Positions 31,653 through 41,131 of a stretch of 64,000 nucleotides of DNA are shown piece by piece. Source of the stretch: Gammaproteobacteria bacterium (GTDB lineage Bacteria; Pseudomonadota; Gammaproteobacteria; Burkholderiales; Thiobacillaceae); NCBI GenBank assembly GCA_018820765.1, contig JAHJNN010000011.1:31023-95022 (forward strand), in the 5' to 3' direction. Position numbers and translations under genes: made by a program. The notes under the pieces were generated by a model. That model was not told where the DNA came from and made no database searches. It was given only the letters and a program-made list of their open reading frames with translations. The stretch's first letter is position 1; each line of letters starts with the position of its first letter.

Positions 31653-32477
31653 TTACTTAGGTTCGCGTGGTTCGGGGTCGGCCTCGGCGGCCTCGATGCG
31701 GTCCAGTTCGGCATCCATGTCCGCTTCCGACATGGGCTTGTAAACCGGCTCAAGCTCGGGCTTGGGTTTGGTGATCATCGCTGCGACGAGAATGCCCAGT
31801 TCGTACAGCAGCCACATCGGAACGGCGAGCATGAACTGCGAAATCACATCGGGCGGGGTAAAGATCGCGCCGACGACGAACGCCCCGACAATGACGTAGG
31901 GGCGTATCTCGCGCAGCTTGGCAATCGACACCATGCCCATCTTGACCAGCAGCACCACCGCGACCGGGACCTCGAAGGTAATGCCGAAGGCCATGAACAG
32001 GGTCATCACGAAGTCGAGGTACTTGCCGATGTCGGTCATCACCGCCACGCCTTCCGGCGCCACCCCGACGATGAAGCCGAACACCACCGGAAACACCAGG
32101 AAATAGGCGAACGCCATGCCCAGCAAGAACAGAATCACGCTGGCGATCACCAGCGGCACGCCGAGGCGCTTTTCGTGCTGATACAGACCCGGTGCGACGA
32201 ACGCCCACGCCTGATAAAACACCCAGGGCATGGCCAGCAGAAAGGCGGCCATCATGGTGACCTTGATCGGCACGAAGAACGGCGTGGTGACCTCGGTGGC
32301 GATCATCTGCCCGCCTTGCGGCAGGGACGCCAGCATGGGCTTGGCCAGCAGCGCATAGAGATCCTGCGCCCACGGGAACAGGCAGATGAAAATGATCACG
32401 ACCGCGATCACCGCACGCAGCAGACGATCCCGCATTTCGATGAGATGCGAGATAAAGGTGTCTTCTGCGTTGTTCAT
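31653..32477 (-). CDS. tatC: Sec-independent protein translocase TatC
   Basis: Twin-arginine signal-peptide receptor in the inner membrane. 274 aa with six predicted helices, N-terminal HLIEMRDRLL and the conserved PWVFYQAWAFVAPGLYQHEK. The acidic C-terminal tail is longer than usual. Overlaps tatB by 4 nt. Confidence 0.96.
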   Translation of the reverse strand: MNNAEDTFISHLIEMRDRLLRAVIAVVIIFICLFPWAQDLYALLAKPMLASLPQGGQMIATEVTTPFFVPIKVTMMAAFLLAMPWVFYQAWAFVAPGLYQHEKRLGVPLVIASVILFLLGMAFAYFLVFPVVFGFIVGVAPEGVAVMTDIGKYLDFVMTLFMAFGITFEVPVAVVLLVKMGMVSIAKLREIRPYVIVGAFVVGAIFTPPDVISQFMLAVPMWLLYELGILVAAMITKPKPELEPVYKPMSEADMDAELDRIEAAEADPEPREPK

Positions 32478-32953
32478 GGGGTTTTCCCGGCGGATTCGCC
32501 GTGTGCCGTTTCCACCACTGCAGACGGCGCGGGGGGCACCGCATTCTGGTCCGGCTCGTCGAGCGGCAGGCTCTGCTGCTGCGTGTGCGGTGTCTCGGTC
32601 GGCTTCATCGCCGGCTCCGTGACGGGGCGCTCGCCTTCGGTTGCCGCCATCGCCGCCACCACCTTCTCGACGTTGCTCGCTTCGTCGCGCAGGTAGTCGT
32701 CGACCACCGTCGCCTGCTGCTGAACATCGGACGCCACCGATTCGACCGACTCCTTGAAACTCTGTCCGACCCGGCGCATTTCATCCAGATGGATTTCGTT
32801 GCTGATATCCGATTTTACGGACGACACATAGCGCTGCATGCGGCCGTACAGAAGCCCGGCCGTGCGCGCGACCTTGGGCAGACGCTCGGGGCCGATGACG
32901 ATCAGTGCCACCACGCCGATGACGAGGAGTTCGGTAAAGCCGATGTCGAACAT
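32474..32953 (-). CDS. tatB: Sec-independent protein translocase TatB
   Basis: 159 aa with one N-terminal helix and the motif GPERLPKVARTAG, an amphipathic helix, then a Pro/Glu-rich tail. The start codon directly abuts a (GTCAGGG)7 tandem repeat, so no Shine-Dalgarno is present and translation may be weak or use read-through from tatA. Confidence 0.95.
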   Translation of the reverse strand: MFDIGFTELLVIGVVALIVIGPERLPKVARTAGLLYGRMQRYVSSVKSDISNEIHLDEMRRVGQSFKESVESVASDVQQQATVVDDYLRDEASNVEKVVAAMAATEGERPVTEPAMKPTETPHTQQQSLPLDEPDQNAVPPAPSAVVETAHGESAGKTP

Positions 32954-33002
32954 GTCAGGGGTCAGGGGTCAGGGGTCAGGGGTCAGGGGTCAGGGGTCAG
33001 GG
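32954..33002. repeat. seven tandem copies of GTCAGGG
   Basis: Seven exact head-to-tail copies of the 7-mer occupy the tatA–tatB spacer up to the base before the tatB start. Related CAGGATTCAGG/GGTCAGG segments follow at about 33025-33060 and recur at 48150-48187. Confidence 0.97.
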
Positions 33003-33061
33003 ATGCGGCGGGTAGCCGCTCATTCCCTGAATCCTGAATCCCGATCCCTGAATCCTGCCTT

Positions 33062-33277
33062 TCAGGAATTCTGCTTGTCCTTGACTTCGGCGTCGATGGT
33101 ATGGCCGCCCTGTTCGGCTTTGTCGCCGATCTTCGGTGCGTCTTCCTTCATGCCTTCCTTGAAACCCTTGACCGCGCCGCCGAGGTCGCTGCCAATGTTG
33201 CGCAGCTTCTTGGTGCCGAAAATCAGGAGCACGACGACCAGAACGATCAGCCAATGCCAGATGCTAAAGCTACCCAT
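33062..33277 (-). CDS. tatA: Sec-independent protein translocase TatA
   Basis: The 71-aa pore-forming Tat subunit: short N-terminal helix ([14 protein letters not shown]), hinge [10 protein letters not shown], then the amphipathic helix [11 protein letters not shown] and a charged tail. Confidence 0.95.
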   Translation of the reverse strand: MGSFSIWHWLIVLVVVLLIFGTKKLRNIGSDLGGAVKGFKEGMKEDAPKIGDKAEQGGHTIDAEVKDKQNS

Positions 33278-33294
33278 GCCAACTCTCCTTTAAA

Positions 33295-33633
33295 TTAACT
33301 GCGCTTGACGGGATCGCCCCCGCCAAATACGTGAACGTGGATGTGGAACACCTCCTGGCCGCCGCCACGCCCGGTGTTGATCAGCGTCTTGAAGCCGGTG
33401 TCCAGGCCCTGCTCCTTCGCCAGACGCGGCGCCAGCAGCAGCATCTTGCCGAGCAGCCTTTCATGCTCGGGCGTGCAGTCGGCCAGAGACGCGACATGCA
33501 CTTTCGGGATGATCATGAAATGCACCCGCGCGAACGGGTGTATATCGTGAAACGCCAGCACGTCCTCGTCTTCGTACACCTTGCTGCTCGGAATCTGCCC
33601 GGCAACGATTTTGCAGAAGATGCAGTCACTCAT
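33295..33633 (-). CDS. hinT: HIT-family purine nucleoside phosphoramidase (HinT-like)
   Basis: A 112-aa cytosolic nucleotide hydrolase. [13 protein letters not shown] at the N-terminus and the histidine triad HIHVHVFGG near the C-terminus define the family. Overlaps hisE by 8 nt and links the his and tat genes. Confidence 0.94.
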   Translation of the reverse strand: MSDCIFCKIVAGQIPSSKVYEDEDVLAFHDIHPFARVHFMIIPKVHVASLADCTPEHERLLGKMLLLAPRLAKEQGLDTGFKTLINTGRGGGQEVFHIHVHVFGGGDPVKRS

Positions 33634-33943
33634 GTCGATTCGCCTTCTCAGCCAGCCCAGACAAGCCTTCGCGGCGCGCCAGCTCGTTCAGCACATCCGC
33701 CGGCTTGAGCCCCTTGTGCGCCAGCAGCACCAGGGTATGAAACCACAAATCGGCGACTTCGTAGATGATCTTTTCGGGCTGGTCGTCCTTCGCCGCCATC
33801 ACCGTCTCGGTGGCCTCCTCGCCGATCTTTTTCAGGATGGCGTCGGTGCCCTTGGCATACAGTTTGGCAACGTAGGAGCCGTCGGGCGACGCCCGTTTGC
33901 GCGCTTCCAGCGTTTCGGCGAGGCGGTCGAGGATGTCGCTCAT
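33626..33943 (-). CDS. hisE: phosphoribosyl-ATP pyrophosphatase
   Basis: Second step of histidine synthesis. 105 aa, alpha-helical MazG-like fold with [12 protein letters not shown] and [14 protein letters not shown] carrying the Mg-binding Glu/Asp residues. Overlaps hisI by 4 nt. Confidence 0.95.
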   Translation of the reverse strand: MSDILDRLAETLEARKRASPDGSYVAKLYAKGTDAILKKIGEEATETVMAAKDDQPEKIIYEVADLWFHTLVLLAHKGLKPADVLNELARREGLSGLAEKANRHE

Positions 33944-34341
33944 GTGCGGTAGATCTCGTCGGGGTTCTTCAGCACCGGGGCGGTGGTCACCCAGTGGCCG
34001 CCGCCTTGATTATCCATGGCGAGCTTCTGGAAAAAGCAGGAGCGCCGACCTGTATGACAGGCGATGCCGCCCACCTGTTCAATTTTCAGCAGCACTACGT
34101 CGTTGTCGCAATCGAGCCGGATTTCGCCGACGTTCTGCACGTGGCCGGATTCCTCGCCTTTTCGCCACAGTCTGTTGCGCGAGCGCGAGAAGTACACGCC
34201 GCGCCCGGTGCGGGCGGTTTCCTCCAGCGCCTCGCGGTTCATCCACGCCACCATCAGGATCTCGCCGCTGGCGGCGTCCTGGGCGATCGCCGGCACCAGA
34301 CCCTGCGCGTCCCATTTGACGGCGTCGAGCCAGTCGCTCAC
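33940..34341 (-). CDS. hisI: phosphoribosyl-AMP cyclohydrolase
   Basis: Third step of histidine synthesis; 133 aa with [10 protein letters not shown], the metal-binding [10 protein letters not shown] and [10 protein letters not shown]. The GTG at 34341 overlapping the hisF stop (GTGA) is the start; the frame extending to 34629 runs through hisF and is not coding. Confidence 0.94.
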   Translation of the reverse strand: MSDWLDAVKWDAQGLVPAIAQDAASGEILMVAWMNREALEETARTGRGVYFSRSRNRLWRKGEESGHVQNVGEIRLDCDNDVVLLKIEQVGGIACHTGRRSCFFQKLAMDNQGGGHWVTTAPVLKNPDEIYRT

Positions 34342-35093
34342 AGGCGTACCTCGATGCCGTGCTGCTTCATGTATTTTTTCGCCTCGTCGATGCCGTACTC
34401 GCCGAAGTGGAAAATGCTCGCCGCCAGCACCGCGTCGGCGTGGCCCTCGCGCACGCCGTCGACCAGGTGCTGCAGGTTGCCGACGCCGCCGCTGGCGATG
34501 ATGGGGATGTCGACCGCGTCGGAAATCGCGCGCGTCAGTTCCAGGTCGAAGCCGCTCTTGGTGCCGTCGCGGTCCATCGAGGTGAGCAGCAGCTCGCCCG
34601 CGCCCAGGCTTTCCATCTTCTTCGCCCACTCGATGGCGTCGAGCCCGGTAGCCTTGCGTCCACCGTGGGTGAAGACTTCCCAGTGGTCACCCACCCGCTT
34701 GGAATCGATGGCAACGACGATGCACTGGCTGCCGTAACGGTCGGATGCGTCCTTGACCAGCTGCGGATTGACCACCGCCGAGGTGTTGATGCTGACCTTG
34801 TCGGCGCCGGCATTGAGCAAACGCTGCACGTCGCCCACTTCGCGCACGCCGCCACCGACGGTCAGGGGAATGAACACTTCGGAAGCGACGGCCTCGATGA
34901 TGTGCAGGATCAGGTCGCGGTTGTCGGAGGACGCCGTGATGTCGAGAAAGGTCAGCTCGTCCGCGCCCGCCTCGTTGTAGCGGCGCGCGATTTCGACCGG
35001 GTCGCCGGCGTCTTTCAGCTCGACGAAATTGACGCCCTTGACCACCCGGCCATTGGTGACGTCGAGACAGGGAATGATGCGTTTTGCGAGCAT
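34338..35093 (-). CDS. hisF: imidazole glycerol phosphate synthase cyclase subunit
   Basis: TIM-barrel cyclase subunit acting with HisH to make IGP and AICAR. 251 aa, starting [20 protein letters not shown] with the catalytic Asp in CLDV; a second catalytic Asp is in IVVAIDSKR. 17 nt after hisA. Confidence 0.97.
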   Translation of the reverse strand: MLAKRIIPCLDVTNGRVVKGVNFVELKDAGDPVEIARRYNEAGADELTFLDITASSDNRDLILHIIEAVASEVFIPLTVGGGVREVGDVQRLLNAGADKVSINTSAVVNPQLVKDASDRYGSQCIVVAIDSKRVGDHWEVFTHGGRKATGLDAIEWAKKMESLGAGELLLTSMDRDGTKSGFDLELTRAISDAVDIPIIASGGVGNLQHLVDGVREGHADAVLAASIFHFGEYGIDEAKKYMKQHGIEVRL

Positions 35094-35110
35094 GGCTACT
35101 CTATTTCAAA

Positions 35111-35866
35111 TCAAACGCCGAACACGCCGCCCGCCAGTTCGTCAGCGAGCTTTTGCGCCTCGGCAAAATCCAGCGTGCCCTGGTAGATGGCGCGGCCGGT
35201 GATGGCGCCGATGATGCCGTCCTTGGCGACGGTGGAGAGCGCCCGGACGTCGTCGAGATTGGTCACGCCGCCGCTGGCGATGACGGGAATCGACAAGGCC
35301 TGCGCCAGGCGCTGGGTGGCTTCGATGTTGACGCCTGTCAGCATGCCGTCGCGTCCAATGTCGGTGTAGATGACGGCCTCGACGCCGTAGCCCTCGAAGC
35401 GCTTGGCCAGGTCGATGACGTCGTGGCCGGTGATCTTGGACCAGCCCTCGACGGCGATCTTGCCGTCCTTGGCGTCGAGCCCGACCATCACGTGGCCGGG
35501 AAAGGCGTCGCAGGCTTCATGCAGGAAGCCGGGGTTCTTCACCGCGGCGGTGCCGATGATGACGTAGCGCACGCCGTCGTCGAGATAGCGCTCGATGGTG
35601 GCGAGGTCGCGGATGCCGCCGCCGAGCTGCACCGGCATTTCGTCGCCCACGGCGTCGACGATCGATCGGATCGCGGCGTCGTTGACCGGCTTGCCGGCAA
35701 AAGCGCCGTTGAGGTCGACCAGATGCAGGCGGCGCGCGCCGAGGTCCTTCCAGTGACGGGCGGTCGCGGCCGGGTCCTCGGAAAAAACGGTGGCACGGTC
35801 CATTTCGCCTTGTTCCAGGCGCACGCAGTGGCCGTCTTTAAGGTCGATCGCAGGAATAATTAACAT
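35111..35866 (-). CDS. hisA: ProFAR isomerase
   Basis: TIM-barrel isomerase converting ProFAR to PRFAR. 251 aa, [20 protein letters not shown] at the start with the catalytic Asp in AIDLKDG, and [12 protein letters not shown] with the second. Confidence 0.97.
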   Translation of the reverse strand: MLIIPAIDLKDGHCVRLEQGEMDRATVFSEDPAATARHWKDLGARRLHLVDLNGAFAGKPVNDAAIRSIVDAVGDEMPVQLGGGIRDLATIERYLDDGVRYVIIGTAAVKNPGFLHEACDAFPGHVMVGLDAKDGKIAVEGWSKITGHDVIDLAKRFEGYGVEAVIYTDIGRDGMLTGVNIEATQRLAQALSIPVIASGGVTNLDDVRALSTVAKDGIIGAITGRAIYQGTLDFAEAQKLADELAGGVFGV

Positions 35867-35896
35867 GTCTGATCAGCAAGGTCGTACGGAGTCAAA

Positions 35897-36583
35897 TTAG
35901 GCGCAGGCTGCGCCGGACATATCACAGGCGGTCTCGGAAGCACCCGGATTCCAGGTTACAAAATTGCCCAGCAGCGTCAAACCGTCGTTCTGGCTCTTTT
36001 CCGGATGAAACTGGACTGCAAAGATATTCCCCGTCGCCACCGCGCAGGTGAACGGAAAAGGGTAATGCGAGAAGCCGGCAATCACCTCGGGCGAAGTCGG
36101 CTGCACGAAATAGCTGTGCACGAAGTAGAAACGCGCGCCTTCCTCGATCCCCACCCACAGAGGGTGCGGCATCGCCTGATGGACGTTGTTCCAGCCCATG
36201 TGCGGCACCTTGAGCTTGTCGCCGGTAGCGTCGACCATCGCCTCGTGCGGAAACCGCTGCACCGTGCCGGGCAGGATGCCGAGGCAGGCGGTGTCGCCCT
36301 CCTCGCTGTGTTCGAACAGCACCTGCATGCCCATGCAGATGCCCAGAAAAGGCTTGCTATGGGCGGCATCGATGATCACCTGGCGCAGGCCGCGCGCGTC
36401 GATTTCGCGCATGCAGTCGGGTGCCGCGCCCTGCCCCGGAAACACCACGCGCCCGGCCTCGGCGATGACGCCGGGGTCGGAGGTCACCACCACGCTGGCC
36501 GCAGGGGCGACATGCTCGATGGCCTTGGACACCGAGCGCAGGTTGCCCATGCCGTAGTCGATGACGGCGATGTCCGCCTTCAC
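35897..36583 (-). CDS. hisH: imidazole glycerol phosphate synthase glutaminase subunit
   Basis: Class I glutamine amidotransferase supplying ammonia to HisF. 228 aa with the nucleophile in LGICMGMQ and the His/Glu pair in VQFHPEKS. The GTG at 36583, before ADIAVIDYGMGNLRS, is the family start; the longer frame continues backwards into hisB. Confidence 0.95.
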   Translation of the reverse strand: MKADIAVIDYGMGNLRSVSKAIEHVAPAASVVVTSDPGVIAEAGRVVFPGQGAAPDCMREIDARGLRQVIIDAAHSKPFLGICMGMQVLFEHSEEGDTACLGILPGTVQRFPHEAMVDATGDKLKVPHMGWNNVHQAMPHPLWVGIEEGARFYFVHSYFVQPTSPEVIAGFSHYPFPFTCAVATGNIFAVQFHPEKSQNDGLTLLGNFVTWNPGASETACDMSGAACA

Positions 36584-36611
36584 AGCGCAGCTCCCTTGAG
36601 CTGCGATGGGC

Positions 36612-37199
36612 TCACAGCGCACCTTTGGTCGACGGCAGCGCATCGCCCATGCGCGCATCGGCTTCCACCGCCATGCGCAACGCGCGGCCGAACGCCTTGA
36701 AGATCGTCTCGGCCTGATGGTGCGCATTGATGCCGCGCAGGTTGTCGATGTGCAGCGTGACGCCGGCGTGGTTGATAAAACCACGGAAGAATTCGAGGAA
36801 CAGGTCGACGTCGAATTCGCCGATGCGCGCACGCGTGTAGTCGACGTGGTACTCCAGCCCGGGGCGTCCGGACAGGTCGATCACCACGCGCGACAAGGCC
36901 TCGTCGAGCGGCACGTAGGCGTGGCCGTAGCGGCGGATGCCCTTCTTGTCACCGAGCGCCTGCGCGAAAGCCTGGCCCAGGGTGATCCCGGTATCTTCCA
37001 CCGTGTGGTGGGCATCGATGTGCAGATCGCCCTTCGCCTCGATGTCGAGATCGATCAGGCCGTGGCGCGCGACCTGGTCGAGCATGTGGTCGAGAAAGGG
37101 CACGCCGGTGGCAAGCTTGGAAATGCCGGTGCCGTCAAGGTTGAGACTGACCGTGATCCGGGTCTCGAGGGTGTTGCGGGTGACTTGGGCGGTGCGCAT
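36612..37199 (-). CDS. hisB: imidazoleglycerol-phosphate dehydratase
   Basis: A 195-aa monofunctional dehydratase (no phosphatase domain) with metal-binding HHTVEDTGI and the second HHQAE motif. It lies between hisC and hisH. Confidence 0.96.
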   Translation of the reverse strand: MRTAQVTRNTLETRITVSLNLDGTGISKLATGVPFLDHMLDQVARHGLIDLDIEAKGDLHIDAHHTVEDTGITLGQAFAQALGDKKGIRRYGHAYVPLDEALSRVVIDLSGRPGLEYHVDYTRARIGEFDVDLFLEFFRGFINHAGVTLHIDNLRGINAHHQAETIFKAFGRALRMAVEADARMGDALPSTKGAL

Positions 37200-37229
37200 G
37201 GCGTCGGGAAATAAGGCTGTAAAGAGATT

Positions 37230-38294
37230 CTAGCAGTTCACGACTGCTTTCAATGCAGCAAGCAGTGCGGCGCATTGCGCATCGCTGCCGATGGTGATGC
37301 GCAGGAACGGCGCGATGCGGGCGGGATTCCTGAAATGGCGCACGATGATGCCGCGTTCGCGCAGGGCGGCAGCCAGTTCTGCACCGTCGTGCGCCGGATG
37401 GCGGGCGAAGATGAAATTGGCTGCTGAAGGCAGCACCTCGAAGCCGAGTTGCTCCATATCAGCCACCAGCCGGGTGCGGCTCGCCACCACCTTCGCGCAA
37501 ATGGATTCGAACCAGGCGCGGTCTTCCATCGACGCCAGGGCGCCGGCCTGGGCGAAGCGGTCGAGCGGATAGGAATTGAAACTGTCCTTCACCCGGTTGA
37601 GCGCCTCGATCAGGTGCGCCTGGCCAATGGCGTAGCCGACGCGCAAGCCTGCCAGCGCATGCGACTTCGACAGGGTGCGGGTCACCAGCAGTTGCGGGTA
37701 GCGCGCCACCAGCCCCACCGCCGATTCGCCGCCGAAGTCGATATAGGCTTCGTCGATCACCACCACCGAGTCCGGATTGCCTGCCAGCAAGCGCTCGATC
37801 TCGCCCAGCGCCAGCAAGCGTCCGGTCGGCGCATTGGGGTTGGGGAAAATCACCCCGCCATTGGGCGTGAGGTAATCGCCGACCCGGATCTCGAACGATT
37901 CCGTCAGCGGAATCTGCCGGTAGGCGATCTCGTACAGCCCGCAATACACCGGATAGAAGCTGTAGGTGACGTCGGGGAACAGAATCGGCCGCTCGTGCTT
38001 CAAGAGCGCCAAAAACGCATGCCCCAGCACCTCGTCGGAACCGTTGCCGACGAACACCTGATCGGGCGTCACGCCGTGATAGGCAGCGATGGCGGCGCGC
38101 AGGCGGTCGGAATTGGGGTCGGGATACAGGCGCAGCGAGTCGGCCGCTTCCGCGCGCACGGCGTCCAGCACCTTGGGGCTGGGCCCATAGGGATTCTCGT
38201 TGGTGTTGAGCTTGACCAGATTGGCCAGCTTCGGTTGCTCGCCCGGCACATAGGGCGTCAGGCCGTGCACCACGGCGCTCCAATAGCGACTCAT
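37230..38294 (-). CDS. hisC: histidinol-phosphate aminotransferase
   Basis: PLP enzyme, 354 aa, converting imidazole acetol phosphate to histidinol phosphate. [10 protein letters not shown] at the N-terminus, [15 protein letters not shown] and the PLP-binding Lys in [14 protein letters not shown] are visible. 13 nt after hisD. Confidence 0.95.
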   Translation of the reverse strand: MSRYWSAVVHGLTPYVPGEQPKLANLVKLNTNENPYGPSPKVLDAVRAEAADSLRLYPDPNSDRLRAAIAAYHGVTPDQVFVGNGSDEVLGHAFLALLKHERPILFPDVTYSFYPVYCGLYEIAYRQIPLTESFEIRVGDYLTPNGGVIFPNPNAPTGRLLALGEIERLLAGNPDSVVVIDEAYIDFGGESAVGLVARYPQLLVTRTLSKSHALAGLRVGYAIGQAHLIEALNRVKDSFNSYPLDRFAQAGALASMEDRAWFESICAKVVASRTRLVADMEQLGFEVLPSAANFIFARHPAHDGAELAAALRERGIIVRHFRNPARIAPFLRITIGSDAQCAALLAALKAVVNC

Positions 38295-38307
38295 GGGAAT
38301 AGTCAGC

Positions 38308-39612
38308 TCATTTGTGGACCAGGCGATATTCGGCCGAACGCGCGTGCGCCTGCAGGCCTTCGCCGTAGGCGAGCGTGGCAGCGATTTTGCCCAGCGTCTG
38401 CGCGCCGGCCTGCGACACGTGGATCAGGCTGCTGCGCTTCTGGAAGTCGTACACGCCCAGGGGTGACGAGAAGCGCGCGGTGCGCGAGGTCGGCAGCACG
38501 TGGTTCGGCCCGGCGCAGTAATCGCCCAGCGCCTCGCAGGTGTTCTTGCCCATGAAGATCGCGCCGGCATGGCGCAGCTTCGGCAGCAGCGCATCGGGGT
38601 CGGCCACCGACAGTTCCAGGTGTTCCGGCGCGATGGTGTTCGAGATCGCCACGGCATCGTCGAGGTCGCGCGTCTTGATCAGCGCGCCGCGGTGGGTCAG
38701 CGAAGTGCGGATGACTTCGCTGCGCGGCATGTCGGCAATCAGCTTGTCGATCGCCGCCGCCACCGCGTCGAGATAGGCCGCGTCGGGCGACAGCAGGATG
38801 GACTGCGCCATTTCGTCATGCTCGGCCTGCGAGAACAGGTCCATCGCCACCCATTCGGCAGGCGTGTTGCCGTCGGCAATCACCAGGATTTCGGAGGGAC
38901 CGGCGATCATGTCGATGCCGACGGTGCCGAACACGCGGCGCTTGGCCGCCGCCACATAGGCGTTGCCGGGGCCGACGATCTTGTCGACCTGCGGCACGGT
39001 TTGCGTGCCGTAGGCCAGCGCCGCCACCGCCTGCGCGCCGCCGATGGTGAACACGCGGTCGACGCCGGCGATCGCGGCAGCGGCGAGCACCAGCTGATTG
39101 TGCTCGCCGCCCGGAGTGGGCACCACCATGATGAGTTCGCCGACGCCGGCCACCTTGGCCGGAATCGCGTTCATCAGCACCGACGACGGATAGGCGGCCT
39201 TGCCGCCCGGCACGTAGAGACCGACGCGGTCGAGCGGGGTGATCTTCTGCCCCAGCACGGTGCCGTCGTCTTCCGTGTAGGTCCAGGATTCCTGGACCTG
39301 CTTCTCGTGATAGCGGCGCACGCGATCCGCGGCGGCTTCCAGCGCCTGGCGGGTGTCGGCCGGCAATTGGTCGAGCGCGGCCTTGAGTTGATCCGCATTG
39401 AGTTCCAGGCTGGCAAGCGTGGCGGCCGGCAGGCGATCGAAGCGCGCGGTGTATTCGAGCACCGCCGCGTCACCGCGTGTTTTCACGTCGTGCAGGATGG
39501 CGGCCACCGTCTGTTCGATCGCCGCATCGGCGGCGTCGTCGAATTGCAACAGGCGAGCAAGGCGGGCCTGAAAATCAGGCTGCGCGCTATCGAGGCGGGT
39601 GAGGGTGACCAC
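38308..39612 (-). CDS. hisD: histidinol dehydrogenase
   Basis: Two-step NAD-dependent oxidation of histidinol to histidine. 434 aa with [27 protein letters not shown], the zinc and catalytic segment around SQAEHDE and [12 protein letters not shown]. It is the first gene of the his operon here; hisG, which often precedes hisD, is not adjacent. Confidence 0.96.
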   Translation of the reverse strand: MVTLTRLDSAQPDFQARLARLLQFDDAADAAIEQTVAAILHDVKTRGDAAVLEYTARFDRLPAATLASLELNADQLKAALDQLPADTRQALEAAADRVRRYHEKQVQESWTYTEDDGTVLGQKITPLDRVGLYVPGGKAAYPSSVLMNAIPAKVAGVGELIMVVPTPGGEHNQLVLAAAAIAGVDRVFTIGGAQAVAALAYGTQTVPQVDKIVGPGNAYVAAAKRRVFGTVGIDMIAGPSEILVIADGNTPAEWVAMDLFSQAEHDEMAQSILLSPDAAYLDAVAAAIDKLIADMPRSEVIRTSLTHRGALIKTRDLDDAVAISNTIAPEHLELSVADPDALLPKLRHAGAIFMGKNTCEALGDYCAGPNHVLPTSRTARFSSPLGVYDFQKRSSLIHVSQAGAQTLGKIAATLAYGEGLQAHARSAEYRLVHK

Positions 39613-39695
39613 GGAATTCCTGCTTCAAAATAGGGGGCGAATGGTGGTTGCAATTGTACCGTTTTTTGGCGCTTTGCCGCGTCCGGCAGGGCTTT

Positions 39696-39741
39696 TCCAG
39701 ATAACAGTCATACCCATTCTGGATATTAGACAAAGTCCAGA
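39696..39741. promoter_or_regulatory. candidate operator with three TCCAGA half-sites
   Basis: TCCAGA (39696-39701), TCTGGA (39718-39723) and TCCAGA (39736-39741) alternate in orientation in the hisD–Fur intergenic space, with the last one 12 nt before the regulator's start. Spacing suits a dimeric regulator; autoregulation by the Fur-family protein is an inference. Confidence 0.4.
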
Positions 39742-39753
39742 TTGGCGTTTATC

Positions 39754-40170
39754 ATGACGCGCATGCACTACACGCGCGACAACATGGCCGGCCTCTTGCG
39801 CAGCCACGACATCAATCCGACCCACCAGAGGATCGAGATCGCGCACGCGCTGTTTTCGCGCCAGGAGCACCTGTCGGCCGACCAGGTGATGGCGATCGTC
39901 AACACGCGCCACTCCGAAACCTCCAAGGCCACGGTCTACAACACGCTCAAGCTGTTTCTGGAAAAAGGCCTGGTGCGCGAGGTCATCGTCGATCCCAGCA
40001 AGGTGTTCTTCGACCCCAACACCAGCCCCCACCATCACCTCTACGAAGTCGACAGCGGCAAACTGTCCGACATCGACGCCGAGCACGTGCAGATTTCCGG
40101 CCTGCCGCCGCTGCCGGCCGGCATGGTGACCGAAGGCATCGATCTGATCATTCGCGTCCGCAAGGCGTAA
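39754..40170 (+). CDS. Fur-family transcriptional regulator (Irr/PerR-like)
   Basis: About 138 aa. The winged helix (SETSKATVYNTLKLFLEKGLV) and the metal-sensing HHH in SPHHHLYEV are clear. It lacks the C-terminal CxxC structural-zinc cysteines of Fur and contains no cysteine at all, resembling Irr-type members. The regulated metal, haem or peroxide signal cannot be read from sequence. Starts at ATG 39754 (ATG 39763 also possible); a TTG at 39742 is unlikely. Divergent from the his operon. Confidence 0.85.
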   Translation: MTRMHYTRDNMAGLLRSHDINPTHQRIEIAHALFSRQEHLSADQVMAIVNTRHSETSKATVYNTLKLFLEKGLVREVIVDPSKVFFDPNTSPHHHLYEVDSGKLSDIDAEHVQISGLPPLPAGMVTEGIDLIIRVRKA

Positions 40171-40186
40171 GCCGCTTCGCCCGTCG

Positions 40187-40495
40187 ATGAAGCGGGTCCA
40201 CATCGCCCCCACCCTGCTCGACGCCCAACTGGCTGCCGATGCGCTGTCCAGCCTGGGCATCGTTACGCACATCCTCAACGCCAACGCCGCCGGCGCACTG
40301 GGCGAAGTGCCGTTCATGCAGGCGCAGCCCGAGGTGTGGGTCGACGACGATAGGCAGGCGGCACGTGCGCGCGAGATCCTGGCCGGCCTGCGCAACGCGC
40401 CGCTGCGCGATGAAAAGATCTGCCCGCAGTGCGGCGAGGCGAACCCCGGGAATTTCATGAGTTGCTGGCAGTGCGGAGGCGCGCTGCCGGACTAG
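40187..40495 (+). CDS. DUF2007-type protein with C-terminal zinc ribbon
   Basis: 102 aa. The N-terminal part (about 1-70) has the DUF2007 fold pattern, AQLAADALSSLGI and PEVWVDDDRQAARA, a PII-like putative signalling domain. The C-terminus has CPQC and CWQC, a zinc ribbon. 16 nt after the Fur-family gene, so co-transcribed. Its TAG stop lies in the edge of the inverted-repeat element that follows. Confidence 0.75.
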   Translation: MKRVHIAPTLLDAQLAADALSSLGIVTHILNANAAGALGEVPFMQAQPEVWVDDDRQAARAREILAGLRNAPLRDEKICPQCGEANPGNFMSCWQCGGALPD

Positions 40496-40763
40496 GGTCT
40501 GTTAACGCTAATTTCGTGTCTACGTTGCCGCGAGAAAGCGATGGATGCAAGGCGCGGCGCGCAGGCAAGGGCCGTTCCCTTGCCAAGCGGCGCAACGCCG
40601 CAGACGCGCTTTCTCGCAGCAACCCGAAGGGACGGGCCGTTTCGGGCGCATCCCTTTGTCGCGAGCCGCTTGCAGTGAACGACACTGCGGCGCGTCTCGC
40701 TTCGCGGCCTGCATCCCGAATCGGCCTCGTCGCAGACGTGAAATTAGCGTTAACAGGCCCTAG
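40492..40763. mobile_element. MITE-like element with 33-bp terminal inverted repeats
   Basis: A 272-bp non-coding segment bounded by CTAGGGTCTGTTAACGCTAA... (40492-40524) and its inverted copy (40731-40763), 29 of 33 positions identical. The ends carry CTAG/TA, compatible with a TA-type target duplication. The interior holds further inverted segments (GCGAGAAAGCG versus CGCTTTCTCGC). No transposase. Both convergent flanking genes end on TAG inside the terminal repeats. Confidence 0.7.
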
Positions 40764-41131
40764 CAGGACGACTGCAGGTCTTTATTCAGCGCGTCGAGGT
40801 GCTGCTGATACTGGCGCGCAAAAACCCGTTCCAGTTCGTCGATGGCTTCGGTGGCTGCCACGCCGTGCACCAAGTGGCGGGTCATCTGCGCGGACGCCTC
40901 GTGGAAGATGTGATTGCGCTCCAGCATCGGGTAGGTCTGCATCAGGCGCTGGATCGCCTTGACCACGTTTTCCTGCTCGGGGCGCGGGATCGGCAGCGGT
41001 TCGGTCGGCGGCGCCGCGGCGGTGTCGGCGCTTTCCTTGTCCGCCAGAAATTCGGCGTATTCGAGCAAGGCCTGCTGCCGGGCTTCCGACAAGTTCCTGA
41101 AAAGGGACACCAGGCGCTTGCTGTCGCGCAT
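40760..41131 (-). CDS. hypothetical protein, LysR-coupled
   Basis: 123 aa, mostly helical, with LSEARQQALLEYAEFLADK near the N-terminus (resembling DUF2281-type helices) and a Pro-rich linker. No function recognised. Its ATG overlaps the LysR stop (TGATG), so it is translated with the regulator. The stop TAG is supplied by the element edge, so the last residues may have changed on insertion. Confidence 0.65.
   Translation of the reverse strand: MRDSKRLVSLFRNLSEARQQALLEYAEFLADKESADTAAAPPTEPLPIPRPEQENVVKAIQRLMQTYPMLERNHIFHEASAQMTRHLVHGVAATEAIDELERVFARQYQQHLDALNKDLQSSC

Noticed and set aside
32954..33002. GTCAGGG tandem copies as a CRISPR array
   Set aside because: 7-bp units with no spacers and no cas genes.
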